Below, piece after piece: positions 16,321 to 26,300 of a DNA stretch of 35,135 nt. The DNA lies in the NCBI GenBank assembly GCA_947648765.1, contig CANSOY010000010.1, forward strand, positions 1 through 35,135, in the 5' to 3' direction. The translations under genes were made by a program, and so were the position numbers. Every line of letters begins with the position of its first letter. The stretch's first letter is position 1. Source of the DNA: an uncultured Clostridium sp. (GTDB lineage: Bacteria; Bacillota; Clostridia; TANB77; CAG-508). Below the pieces are notes generated by a model. The model was given only the letters and a program-made list of their open reading frames with translations. It had not been told where the DNA came from and ran no database searches.

Positions 16321-17961
16321 ATGAAAATTATCTTAAATGGACAAGAAACAGAAGTAGATGAAGGAAAATTACCATTTGAAATTTGGAAAAATGAAATTGA
16401 GGCATCTGGCCATAGTTTTATCGCGTGCAACATTAACCACGAGGTAAAAAGTTTGAAACATACCTTAAAAGAGGGCGACCAAATTACCTTATTAAATCGA
16501 GCAGACCGAGATGGAAACGCTATCTATATCCGAGGAATTTTGTATGTGATGGCAATGGCTTTCCATCGCAAGTATCCAGAAATTCGTTTGACGGTCAAAT
16601 ACCAACTTTCTGGTGCCATGCTATGTGAAGGCGAAAATGCTGAAGTTACAGAAGAAATGTTAGAAAAAGTAAAAGAAGAAATGCAAAAAATTATTGACGC
16701 AGATTTGCCAATTAAGAAAATTGCAATGACGAAGGAAGAAGCGGAAGCATTTTACGAAAAAGAAAAGACAGTCAGAGGAAAATTGCAATTAAACAACAAA
16801 GCAAAAGAACAAGTTTCCTTGTATTTCTGTGAAGAATACTATAACTACTTTTTTGGCGTAATGCCGATTTCAACTGGATTTTTACCATTTTTTGATTTAG
16901 AAAATTACCGTGATGGGTTCTTGGTTCGTTATCCATCTAGAAAAGACCCAGATTGTATTAGTCGATACCAAGAAACGAGAAAATTACAACGTACCATGGA
17001 AGAGTATGAGGACATTCATCGCATTTTGAAAATCAATACGGTGTACCGCTTAAATCGAATGATTGAAAAAGGCAATGCGAAAGAAATGATTTTGTTAGCA
17101 GAAGCCTTACACGAAAAGAAGATTGCAGAAATTGCAAACCAAATTATTGAAAGAAACGGTATCCGCATGATTTTAATTGCTGGTCCATCTTCTTCCGGAA
17201 AGACCACTTTTGCAAAACGATTAGGAATTCAATTACGATTAAATGGCTTAAAACCAGTTACTATCTCAGTGGATAACTATTTTGTAGAAAGACCAGAAAC
17301 ACCAAGAGATGAAAATGGAAATTATGATTTTGAGTGTATTGAAGCGATTGATTTAGAATTGTTTAACAATCACTTAAAAGCCTTGTTAAATGGAGAAACT
17401 ATCCAAGTTCCAACCTTTGATTTCTATCACGGAACAAAGGAATACAAGGGAAATACGATGCACTTGGCAGAGGACGAAATCCTTGTGATTGAGGGAATTC
17501 ATTGCTTAAATGACCAACTAACTGCTGAAATTCCAAAAGACATTAAATATAAGGTATATATTAGTGATTTAACAGTATTAAATGTAGACGATTTCAATCG
17601 TATTTCAACCACAGATACCAGACTAATTCGCCGAATTGTACGCGACCACCAGTTCCGTGGTTATGACGCTTGCCATACCTTAAAGGCTTGGGAGTCCGTA
17701 GGAAAGGGAGAAAAGAAATACATCTTCCCATTCCAAGAGCAAGCAGACAGTATGTTCAACAGTTCACTCATTTATGAAATGGCAGCCTTAAAAGATATTG
17801 CTATCCCGCTATTGCAAGCCATTCCAAGAGAAGAGCCAGAATTTGCAGAAGCAAAACGCTTAATTGCCTTGTTGCAGTATTTTGAAGGATTTGACCACAA
17901 TCTAATTCCAAAGAATTCCCTCTTACAAGAGTTCTTAGGAGATAGTATTTTTGATTATTAA
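16321..17961 (+). CDS. Nucleoside kinase with N-terminal TGS and ThrRS-like domains
   Basis: 546 residues. A TGS-like domain (about 1-60), a threonyl-tRNA-synthetase-like second domain (about 60-240, with FCEEYYNYFFGVMPISTG and FFDLENYRDGFLVRYPSR), then a uridine-kinase/phosphoribulokinase P-loop domain with GPSSSGKT at 288-295, SVDNYFVERPETP, DFYHGTKEY and VIEGIHCLND. The architecture is common in Clostridia and is annotated as nucleoside or uridine kinase; the substrate is not proved. AGGAGG precedes the ATG. The RNHCP gene follows after 11 bases, so they are probably cotranscribed. Confidence 0.88.
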   Translation: MKIILNGQETEVDEGKLPFEIWKNEIEASGHSFIACNINHEVKSLKHTLKEGDQITLLNRADRDGNAIYIRGILYVMAMAFHRKYPEIRLTVKYQLSGAMLCEGENAEVTEEMLEKVKEEMQKIIDADLPIKKIAMTKEEAEAFYEKEKTVRGKLQLNNKAKEQVSLYFCEEYYNYFFGVMPISTGFLPFFDLENYRDGFLVRYPSRKDPDCISRYQETRKLQRTMEEYEDIHRILKINTVYRLNRMIEKGNAKEMILLAEALHEKKIAEIANQIIERNGIRMILIAGPSSSGKTTFAKRLGIQLRLNGLKPVTISVDNYFVERPETPRDENGNYDFECIEAIDLELFNNHLKALLNGETIQVPTFDFYHGTKEYKGNTMHLAEDEILVIEGIHCLNDQLTAEIPKDIKYKVYISDLTVLNVDDFNRISTTDTRLIRRIVRDHQFRGYDACHTLKAWESVGKGEKKYIFPFQEQADSMFNSSLIYEMAALKDIAIPLLQAIPREEPEFAEAKRLIALLQYFEGFDHNLIPKNSLLQEFLGDSIFDY

Positions 17962-17972
17962 AGGAAAAAAGA

Positions 17973-18284
17973 ATGAAAAGATTTACCGAAATTGACGAAG
18001 AATTTGTATGTAGTCATTGTGGAAAGAAAGTGCCAAAGTTAGGGTATTCTTGCCGCAACCATTGTCCGTATTGTCTGTACTCGAAACACGTAGATATTAA
18101 CCCAGGCGACCGAGCAGAAACTTGCCAAGGAACACTGCGACCGATTGGTCTTGAGATAGATGCAAAAAAAGGCTATGTCATTGTTCACAAGTGCGAAACC
18201 TGTGGAAAAATACGCAAGAATAAGGCAGCAAAGGACGATAACATGGATTTAATGATAAAGTTGAGTGCACAGCACGAGGATTAG
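17973..18284 (+). CDS. RNHCP domain protein
   Basis: 103 residues. The name-giving RNHCP motif is in SCRNHCPYCLYSKHVD, with zinc-type cysteine pairs FVCSHCGKK and HKCETCGK. PGDRAETC is also typical. A small zinc-ribbon protein family without established function, possibly RNA-binding by its basic, cysteine-paired make-up. Second gene of the kinase operon, ended by a strong terminator. Confidence 0.85.
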   Translation: MKRFTEIDEEFVCSHCGKKVPKLGYSCRNHCPYCLYSKHVDINPGDRAETCQGTLRPIGLEIDAKKGYVIVHKCETCGKIRKNKAAKDDNMDLMIKLSAQHED

Positions 18285-18292
18285 AAAGAAAA

Positions 18293-18323
18293 GGTCTAGC
18301 GATAAACCCGCTAGGCCTTTTTT
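18293..18323. terminator. Terminator between the RNHCP gene and the U32 gene
   Basis: GGTCTAGCG (18293-18301) pairs with CGCTAGGCC (18309-18317), then six T. The reverse strand also ends in a T-rich tail, so it may serve the converging U32 gene. Confidence 0.88.
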
Positions 18324-18330
18324 GTTTTCT

Positions 18331-20773
18331 CTACACTTCCCTCGCAAAGTTGCCATTTGTGTAGTTATCTCCAGATTTACGCTTGCCTTGTCGCATGAGG
18401 GCTACGGCCTCGTTTATCTCGTCTATGCTTTCTTCTAAGAAATCCATACGGATATGGTTTGTACTAAGTTGGTTGCTATCTAAGAACGTTATCTTAGAAT
18501 TAAAGATAGTCGTAACGGTTTGCATATTATCTGGCAATACTGGAAACTTGAGGTGCATACGGTCTTCTAAGAAATACTGCTTGTTTTCTTGGCAACGCAT
18601 TTGGCAAGTTGGGTAACAACGATTAGTTTTGCCAAGGACACAGTAATTGGCGTTCATCAGTGGTAATCTGCCATAAGCCATTACTTCTGTTGGAATATCT
18701 GCATTTTCAGTAAGTTCGTTTAAGTGTTCTTTGGATAATTCCGGAGATAGCGTTATTTTTTTAATCCCTAGATTTTTTAATTGCTCAATGGTTTGGTGGT
18801 TAAACACATTAAAGGTATAGTTGGTAATGAACTCATACTTTTTAGCATATTCCTTGAAACACTCAATATTGGACAAATTAGACAAAACAAATCCTTGAAT
18901 TGGAAAAGTCTGAATAATGCGGTCTAACTGGTTCAAAAGCAAGTTTTTGTAGTTGCTTTTAATAATGGTTGGAAGAAGGATATATAACTTTCCTTTTTCC
19001 GCAAGTGTTTGCAAAACTTTCTCGAACTTCTTATTCGCATAATATTTTAGCGGGATATAGAAAGCGTTGATACCCTCTAATTTGGCATAATCTACCTCTG
19101 GATTTAGCAAATACAAAAGGGCAGAAATGTGCTTATCGGTTGCTTCTTTTTTTGTGTTCTTCTTGGCTACTTTTGGCAAGTCATATTTTGGTGCGACACG
19201 TTGATGGACAGCACAAACTTGGGCTTCTAAATTGGTTAGTGCGGTTCTACGAAGTTCATTGAGAATACTAATTTTCGGTAAATATAGTCCAGGGTCTAAA
19301 TGAATTTGAATGGAGATAAATTCAAACGGTGTGTTGGCAGTTTTCAAAATTTGTTGTTTCACACGCTCCTCGGTCAAAGGCACGTTGATAGCGTCTACTG
19401 GCTTGAAATCTGACGTAACGCTAATGGATAAGCCTTTGTAGAAAGTCTGGTCAGAATTGAGGGCTTGCACCGAAAGACGAACCAATTGGTCTTTTTGAAT
19501 CCATACTTCACAAGCAAGTTGCGTTTTACGGTTTTCACAAGTCTTATATGACGCCTCAGCAGACGTGGTCAATTCCTTGCTTGCCATCTTGTATACCTTA
19601 TCTCCAATACCGGATATTTCCCTTCATACGACCAATGGTAACACGGTCTTTGGAATTGGCTTTTGGCACATTTCTATTTTGTATCATGAGTTCAGAAACC
19701 ATATATTTGCTCTCTTCTTTTTCAAAAGAAATGGTATCGCCAATCGCTAAAGGCTCATTGAGCGGAAGCGAAATAAGTCCTTTATTCTCATTAAAATTGG
19801 ATACATTTCCTAAATACAAGCCCATATTGCTTGGTTTTTGTGGAAATACCAAGTCTTGGTTAGCCTCTGAGTTCAAATGACCAGTTGAAAAACCACCACG
19901 ATTAAACACTTGGAGTAAATCTTCTTGGTCTTTTGGGTCAATTTCCTTCGGATGACCAGCTAAAATATTGTCGATATATTTACGGTAAATACGGGTAACA
20001 GTTGCAACATATTCTGGCGTTTTCATTCTTCCTTCTATCTTGAAGCAAGTAACTCCAGCCTGGATAAGTCTTTCCAAATATTCTAACCCACATAAATCTC
20101 GAGGGCTTAATAGATAGCCGGTGTCTAGTGTTTTTTCTTTATTCGTTTCGACATCTTTTTCGAGAAGCGTATAGGGCATACGACAACTTTGTGCACATTT
20201 TCCTCGATTGCCAGAACGAGCTCCAATACTGCTGGAAAACAAACATTGTCCAGAGTATGAAATGCACAAAGCACCATGCACAAATACCTCAATTTCCATT
20301 TTTGTATTTTTACAAATATGTTCAATTTCTTCCAAACTTAATTCACGTGAAAGGACGGCACGAGAAAAGCCAAGTTTCTCTAGTTTTTTCACACCTTCTA
20401 AACGATGGATCGTCATTTGGGTACTAGCGTGCAATGGTAAATCTGGAAAATGCTCGTGGAGAAAAGTAGCAAGCCCTAAATCTTGCACAATAATTGCATC
20501 AATTCCATATTCATAGGCTTTTTGAGCAAGACTAATGGCATCTTGTAATTCCTCGTCTTTTAATAAGGTGTTTAAGGTAAGATGGGTTTTCACATTACGA
20601 ACTTTTGCATAATGGATTGCTTTTTTTAAGTTCAAGTCGTCAAAATTGGAAGCAAATGCTCTTGCACTAAACAGACTTCCTCCAAAATATACACTATCTG
20701 CACCGTTTTGAACGGCAGCCTTTAAGCAGTCGAAATCTCCAACAGGAGATAGCAATTCTACTGGTTTTGCCAT
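18331..20773 (-). CDS. U32 family protein (RlhA/YegQ-like), joined by a +1 shift at CGG 19612
   Basis: About 813 residues when joined. The first part (ATG 20773) is the U32 core: ELLSPVGDFDCLKAAVQNGA, DSVYFGG, HASTQMTIH, FVHGALCISYSGQC, GNRGKCAQSCR and KIEGRMKTPEY. It reaches MKGNI, then CGG (codon 388), and stops three codons later. The shifted frame continues IGDKVYKMASKEL and the C-terminal domain, including a second cysteine set (NYCVLGKTNRCYPTCQMRC). Stops at 19626-19624 (shifted frame) and 19600-19598 (first frame) confine the join to about 26 bases. Long U32 proteins of this size are usual as one chain. Although called peptidases, characterised members (RlhA, TrhP) hydroxylate rRNA or tRNA; which role applies here is not known. 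Unshifted translation would yield the U32 core alone. Confidence 0.9.
19609..19612 (-). other. Putative +1 frameshift site CGGT in the U32 gene
   Basis: Codon 388 of the ATG-20773 frame. Four-base reading gives GNI-X-IGDKVYK; skipping C gives GNI-G-IGDKVYK. No homopolymer longer than three bases lies in the confined interval. Confidence 0.8.
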
Positions 20774-20815
20774 GAAAAATTTTCATCCTTTCTTCCGAAA
20801 TTACTTTCTACCAAC

Positions 20816-20824
20816 ATTGTAACA
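20816..20824 (-). promoter_or_regulatory. Possible extended -10 promoter of the U32 gene
   Basis: On the minus strand TGT-TACAAT (TGn plus -10) about 43 bases before the ATG at 20773; the -35 is poor. Confidence 0.45.
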
Positions 20825-20880
20825 CAAAAAAGGGAAAATGAATACTATATCTTAAGAGAAGAAAAAAGGAGGGAAAAAAG

Positions 20881-21066
20881 GTGCAAGACGAAAACAGAAA
20901 TTGTTGCTGCGAAAACAACTGCGGTTGTGGTGGCGGATTTTTAAGTGGACTATTCGGCGGAAACTGCGGTAATGGTGGTTGTAGCGAATTACTATTCTTC
21001 ATCATCGTTTTCTTACTATTATTCAATAACTGTGGTAATGGTGGATGCGGCTGTGGAAGAAATTAA
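20881..21066 (+). CDS. Small Cys/Gly-rich membrane peptide, probably spore related
   Basis: 61 residues from GTG 20881, preceded by AAGGAGGG (20866-20873). Cys/Gly-rich stretches (NCCCENNCGCGGGFLSGLFG and GNGGCGCGRN) flank one hydrophobic segment (ELLFFIIVFLLLF). The layout resembles short clostridial coat-type or YjcZ-like sporulation peptides, but I cannot assign a family. Its own terminator follows. Confidence 0.65.
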   Translation: MQDENRNCCCENNCGCGGGFLSGLFGGNCGNGGCSELLFFIIVFLLLFNNCGNGGCGCGRN

Positions 21067-21081
21067 CGAAAAACCACAAAA

Positions 21082-21114
21082 AAAGGCTAAGTTTAGACGA
21101 CTTGGTCTTTTTTT
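21082..21114 (+). terminator. Terminator of the Cys/Gly peptide gene
   Basis: An imperfect 11-bp stem (21082-21092 with 21100-21110) with G-T pairs, followed by a continuing T-run. Confidence 0.75.
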
Positions 21115-21150
21115 GTATTTTTAATAAGAAGGAAAATATTGCTAAAAGTG

Positions 21151-21179
21151 TTGCAAAAAGAAAAGTTTTAGTCTAGAAT
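21151..21179 (+). promoter_or_regulatory. Promoter of topA
   Basis: TTGCAA (21151-21156), 17-bp spacer, TAGAAT (21174-21179), about 30 bases before the ATG. Confidence 0.6.
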
Positions 21180-21209
21180 ACTATAGAATACTGTAAAAAG
21201 GAGTAAGAC

Positions 21210-23312
21210 ATGGCAGATAAACTAATTATTGTAGAATCACCAGCCAAAGCAAATACGATAAAGAAGTTCCTAGGAGGGAATACCAAAGTAGTTGCCTCAA
21301 TGGGACATATTCGAGATTTGCCAAAATCCAAATTAGGTGTAGATATTGAACATAATTTTGAACCAGAATATATTAACATTCGAGGAAAGGGAGATTTAAT
21401 CAAGTCGCTTGTCAAAGATGCAAAAGATGCGAAAAAGGTGTATCTTGCAACTGACCCGGATCGTGAAGGAGAAGCAATCGCATGGCATTTGGCACATATT
21501 CTAGGAATTCCAGAAGATGCACTATGCCGTGTTACCTTTAATGAAATTACCAAAGAAACCGTCCAAAACTCCATCAAAAATCCTCGTACCATTGACCGCA
21601 ATCTAATTGATGCACAACAAGCAAGACGTGTCCTAGACCGTATTGTTGGGTATAAAATGAGTCCAGTTCTATGGAAAAAAGTAAAACGAGGATTATCTGC
21701 AGGAAGAGTGCAATCCGTTGCGGTAAAACTCATAGTAGACCGTGAAAACGAAATCGAAAACTTTATCCCAGAAGAATATTGGAACATTTATGCAACTTTG
21801 GAAGCAGAGAAAAAGCAGTTTGAGGCTCGTTTCTATGGGAAAGACAAAAAGAAACTCGAAATCCATACCAAAGAAGAAGTAGACCAAATTCTAGCCGAGA
21901 TTGAAAATGGAAAATATATCGTCAGTGAAGTCAAAAAAGGAGAAAAGAAGAAAACCCCAGCACCACCATTTACGACCAGCACTATGCAACAAGAGGCTTC
22001 TCGTAAGTTAGGTTTTACCCTAAAAAAGACGATGTCGGTTGCCCAAATGTTGTATGAAGGTGTAAAAGTACCAGAAAAAGGCGTTGTTGGTTTAATTACC
22101 TACATGAGAACAGACTCGACCAGAATTTCAGAAGAAGCAAGAGCAGCAGCCAAAAAAGAAATTTGTAATAAATATGGAGCAGAATACTACGAAAATCGCT
22201 ATTATAAAACAAAAGAAAATTCACAAGATGCGCACGAAGGTATTCGCCCAACGTATATTGAACTAGAGCCAGAAAAGATTAAAGATGCTCTAACACCAGA
22301 CCAATACAAGTTATATCGCCTCATTTACCACCGCTTTTTAGCCAGCCAAATGGCAGCAGCGGTATATGATACCATGTCCGTAACTGTGGATGTAAAAGCA
22401 TATCAATTCAAAGCAAGTGGTCAAAGTATTAAATTCAAAGGTTTTATGACACTCTATGTAGAGTCCAAAGACCAAGAACAAAACAAAAAAGAAGACAATG
22501 ACGATAAAGATATTGATTTACCGCTACTTAACGTAGGGCAAGAGGTAATCAAAAAGAAACTAAATCCAAAGCAAAGTTTTACAGAGCCACCACCAAGATA
22601 TACGGAAGCAAGTCTGGTAAAAGCCTTGGAGGAAAAAGGAATTGGACGACCAAGTACCTATTCGCCAACGATTACCACCATTTTGGAGAGAAGATATATT
22701 GAAAAAGAACAAAAACAACTTGCCCCAACCGAACTTGGCAAAATTGTCAACAAACTATTAACTGAAAACTTCCAAGATGTAGTTAATGTCGAATTTACAG
22801 CAGAAATTGAAGAAGACTTTGACGCGATTGCGGAAGGAAAGCAAGCATGGAAAAAAGTCATTGAAGAATTTTATGGCCCATTTGCCAAAGAAGTAGAAAA
22901 AGTAGAACAAGAACTAGAGCACGTAAAACTAGAGGAAGAAGTCTCGGATGTTGTATGCGAAAAATGTGGGCGTAGGATGGTATATCGTTATGGACGTTAT
23001 GGAAAATTCTTGGCGTGCCCAGGTTTCCCAGAGTGTAAAAATACCAAACCAATTGTTGAAACGATTGATGTACCATGTCCAGTCTGTGGCGGTGTTGTTC
23101 AAGTTCGTAAAACGAAACGAAAAAGAAACTACTATATTTGCGAACACAACCCAGAAAGTTGCCAATATATCTCCTGGAATAAACCAAAAGTGGGAGAAAA
23201 GTGGGAACCAGAAGCGGAAAAGGTAGAACAAGAGGAAAAGAAGCCAGCAAAAAAGAAAAACACGACCAAACGAAAAAAATCTACAAAAACACGAGCAAAA
23301 AAGAAAGAATAG
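21210..23312 (+). CDS. topA: DNA topoisomerase I
   Basis: 700 residues. Relaxes negative supercoils through a 5'-phosphotyrosine. TOPRIM motifs IVESPAKANTI and DPDREGEAIAWH are at the N-terminus; the catalytic tyrosine lies in TYMRTDSTRIS (near residue 298). GIGRPSTYSPTI follows. Two C-terminal zinc fingers (CEKCGRRM...CPGFPEC and CPVCGGVV...CEHNPESC) and a Lys-rich tail complete it. AAAGGAG precedes the ATG. In many Firmicutes trmFO follows topA; here SNF2 and two imported genes lie between. 700 codons contain no CGG. Confidence 0.98.
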   Translation: MADKLIIVESPAKANTIKKFLGGNTKVVASMGHIRDLPKSKLGVDIEHNFEPEYINIRGKGDLIKSLVKDAKDAKKVYLATDPDREGEAIAWHLAHILGIPEDALCRVTFNEITKETVQNSIKNPRTIDRNLIDAQQARRVLDRIVGYKMSPVLWKKVKRGLSAGRVQSVAVKLIVDRENEIENFIPEEYWNIYATLEAEKKQFEARFYGKDKKKLEIHTKEEVDQILAEIENGKYIVSEVKKGEKKKTPAPPFTTSTMQQEASRKLGFTLKKTMSVAQMLYEGVKVPEKGVVGLITYMRTDSTRISEEARAAAKKEICNKYGAEYYENRYYKTKENSQDAHEGIRPTYIELEPEKIKDALTPDQYKLYRLIYHRFLASQMAAAVYDTMSVTVDVKAYQFKASGQSIKFKGFMTLYVESKDQEQNKKEDNDDKDIDLPLLNVGQEVIKKKLNPKQSFTEPPPRYTEASLVKALEEKGIGRPSTYSPTITTILERRYIEKEQKQLAPTELGKIVNKLLTENFQDVVNVEFTAEIEEDFDAIAEGKQAWKKVIEEFYGPFAKEVEKVEQELEHVKLEEEVSDVVCEKCGRRMVYRYGRYGKFLACPGFPECKNTKPIVETIDVPCPVCGGVVQVRKTKRKRNYYICEHNPESCQYISWNKPKVGEKWEPEAEKVEQEEKKPAKKKNTTKRKKSTKTRAKKKE

Positions 23313-23313
23313 A

Positions 23314-23342
23314 TAGACAAAACCTTCACTTTATAGTATAAT
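23314..23342 (+). promoter_or_regulatory. Promoter of the SNF2 gene
   Basis: TAGACA (23314-23319), 17-bp spacer, TATAAT (23337-23342). Confidence 0.65.
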
Positions 23343-23372
23343 AGTAAACTATAATGTGGGGGTTTTTTCAAA

Positions 23373-26300
23373 ATGATAAATCAAAGCATATTAAATGAGT
23401 TGAATACCGATGTAGAGGAAAAAGTAAAGAGAAAAGCAACGGAATATAAAAAAGCAAATAGGGTTGTTATTACAAAAGTAATCTATGAAAATGAAAAAAA
23501 CTTTGAAATTAAAGCACGTGTAAAAGAAAGCAAGGAAAATGTGTATGATACGTACTTACGCGTTAGCAAAGACGAAATCGAGAATGTAACTTGTACGTGT
23601 GAGAACTATCACAAAAACTATGGAACTTGTGAACACATTTTAGCAACCATGATGGAATTTTCCAGCAATTCAGACTACACAAAAATTTTCCAATCCGAGC
23701 AGAAAAAGCCAGAACAACATAAAAATGAATTGCTAAAAAAGGAAAAATATCGTGCCTTCAAGCAAATTCTAAACGAATTTTATCAAGAAGAAAAAGAAGA
23801 GCAAGAATTGCCTGCAATTGGAGATATTCGCATTATTCCAACGGTGATTCTAAAGGAATATGAGAAAAAGATTAAAGTAGAATTTAAGATTGGCAATAAG
23901 CAATTTTATAAAATCAAAAATATTCCAGAATTCTATGACCATATGCTAAACAAGGAAACTTATCGCTATGGCAGTAAACTAGAATTTAAGCACGTGAAAA
24001 GTGCGTTTCAAGCTACTTCTTTGCCAATATTAGAATATATCCTAAAATATGCAGAAATTATTAAGTTTACCAATGAGTCGTTAAATAGTTATACGTATTA
24101 CGGAAAAATGCTCAACGAAGCGGATATTGATGTGTCTCACACTGGATTAGATGACCTATTTGAGGCCCTAAAAAACACCTTGGTAACAGTTGAAAAAGGC
24201 TATGATACCAAACAAATTCTGTTTACAGAAGAGCCGTTTGATGTGAAATTTTGCCTAACCGTAGAAGACGAAGGAGATTACAAGATTATTCCAAACATTG
24301 ATGTCTACGAATACCAAGTGTTTGAAGGAAAACAGTTTTTATATATCCTAAAAGAAGATAAACTATATCGTTGCGAAAAAGAGATAAAAGAAACCAGTCT
24401 AAAAATCTTGGACATCTTCCGTAAGAACTATACCAAAGATGTTGTATTTCAAAAAGAAGATATTTCTACCTTCTTTTCTGTTGTTATGCCAAAAATAAAA
24501 GAAAACTTGAAGATTGATGAGCGTTATCAGGAACAAATCAAACAATATATGCCAAAAGAATTGGGCGTAAAAATTTATTTAGACTATAACAAAAATAATC
24601 ATGTTACAGCAGAGATTAAATTTTGCTATGATGAACTAGAATTTAATCCATTAACTGAAAATCCAACCAATCTACCACGTAATATTGTCAAAGAAAATGA
24701 AACTCTAACGACCTTCTTAAAAACAGGATTTATGCTAGATAAAGCACATGCACGCCTTATCCTAATTGATGACGAGAAAATCTTTACCTTCTTATCCGAA
24801 GAGATCGAATACTATATGAACAAATTTGAAGTACTTGCCACCGAGAACTTCAAAAAGAAAGAAATCAAGCAACCAAAGATGGTAAACTTCGGTATTCGTA
24901 TCGAGAATAACTTGCTAAATTTAGATTTTCACAATACGGAAATCGATTTACACGAAGTAGCACAAATTCTAGAAAAATATAAAATGAAAAAGAAATTCTA
25001 TCGCTTAAAAGATGGCAATTTCATTGCATTAGAAGACAACGAAAATGTAGCATTTCTAGATAGTGTGCTAACTGGAATGAACCTAAAATATACCGATTTA
25101 GAAAAGCCAACTTTGCAAATTCCAATTTATCGTAGTCTGTATTTAGACCGATTACTCAAAAACTTCAAAAATGTAACAGTTGAAAAAGAGGACTCGTTCC
25201 GTGAATTTATTCGCCAAGTAGACGAAAAACGAATGGACGAGGAAATCAAGGAACCGGCTAGACTACAAGCAGCTTTGCGTGAATATCAGAAAACAGGATA
25301 TAAATGGTTACGAATTCTAGAAAAATATGGACTAGGTGGAATTTTAGCAGACGATATGGGACTCGGCAAAACTTTGCAAATGATAGCTGTTTTCCAAGCC
25401 TACAAAGAGGAAGTGCCGAATGGAAAAACTTCGATTGTTATTTGCCCAAGTTCCCTATTATTAAACTGGAACAATGAAATCAATAAATTTGCGCCAGACT
25501 TAAAAATTGAGGTAATTCACGGAAGCATTGCGGAACGCAAAAAGCGAATTGCAAAATTAGAAGAGCAAGATGTCATTGTAACTTCTTATGATTTACTCAA
25601 ACGAGATATTGAGTTATATCAAGAGAAAAACTACGAGTTTAAGTACATTGTGGCGGACGAAGCACAATATATTAAGAATAATAATACCCAAAATTCAAAA
25701 GCAATTAAGGAAATTCGAGCCGAAATTAAATATGCACTAACGGGAACGCCAATCGAAAATTCACTATCCGAATTGTGGTCTATTTTTGATTTCATTATGC
25801 CAGATTATCTGTTCAGTTATAAGCATTTCAAAGATCGATTTGAAGTACCAATTATCAAAGAAAATGATGGAAATGTAATGGGAAAATTGAAAATGCTCAT
25901 TGAACCATTTATCTTGCGCCGTATCAAAAAAGAGGTACTAACGGAATTGCCAGACAAGACTGTTACCGTGCTATATAACGAAATGCAAGATGAGCAATTA
26001 AAAATCTATCAATCCTATATGGCAAGCGCAAAACAAGAAGCTATGATGGAAATCAAGCAGAATGGATTTGAAAAAAGCCAAATTCGTATTCTAGCCTTGC
26101 TCATGCGTTTACGTCAAATTTGTTGCCATCCAAGCCTATTTATTGATAACTATGCAGATGGAAGTAGCAAATTAAATCAATGTATGGAAATTATGAATGA
26201 TGCCATTCAAGGAGGACACAAGATTTTATTGTTCTCTGGCTATACTTCTATGTTTGACCTATTAGAAGAAGAACTCAAAAAGCAAAATATCCGCTATTTC

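Noticed and set aside
18331-19587. A separate gene starting at 19587 on the minus strand
   Set aside because: There is no ribosome site before it, it begins in mid-domain, and full-length U32 proteins have both parts in one chain.
607-19612. The five split genes as plain pseudogenes or sequencing indels
   Set aside because: All five shifts have the same direction, each coincides with an in-frame CGG, and no unbroken native gene has one. Two sites (miaB, vanW) have homopolymers close by, so an indel remains possible for those individually, but not as an explanation for the pattern.
607-19612. CGG reassigned to another amino acid (as reported for some bacteria, e.g. to Trp or Gln)
   Set aside because: A reassigned codon keeps the frame; here the frame changes by one at each CGG.
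607-19612. A prfB-like frameshift cassette with a stop codon and internal Shine-Dalgarno
   Set aside because: The sites share no slippery heptamer, no stop directly at the site and no common upstream Shine-Dalgarno.
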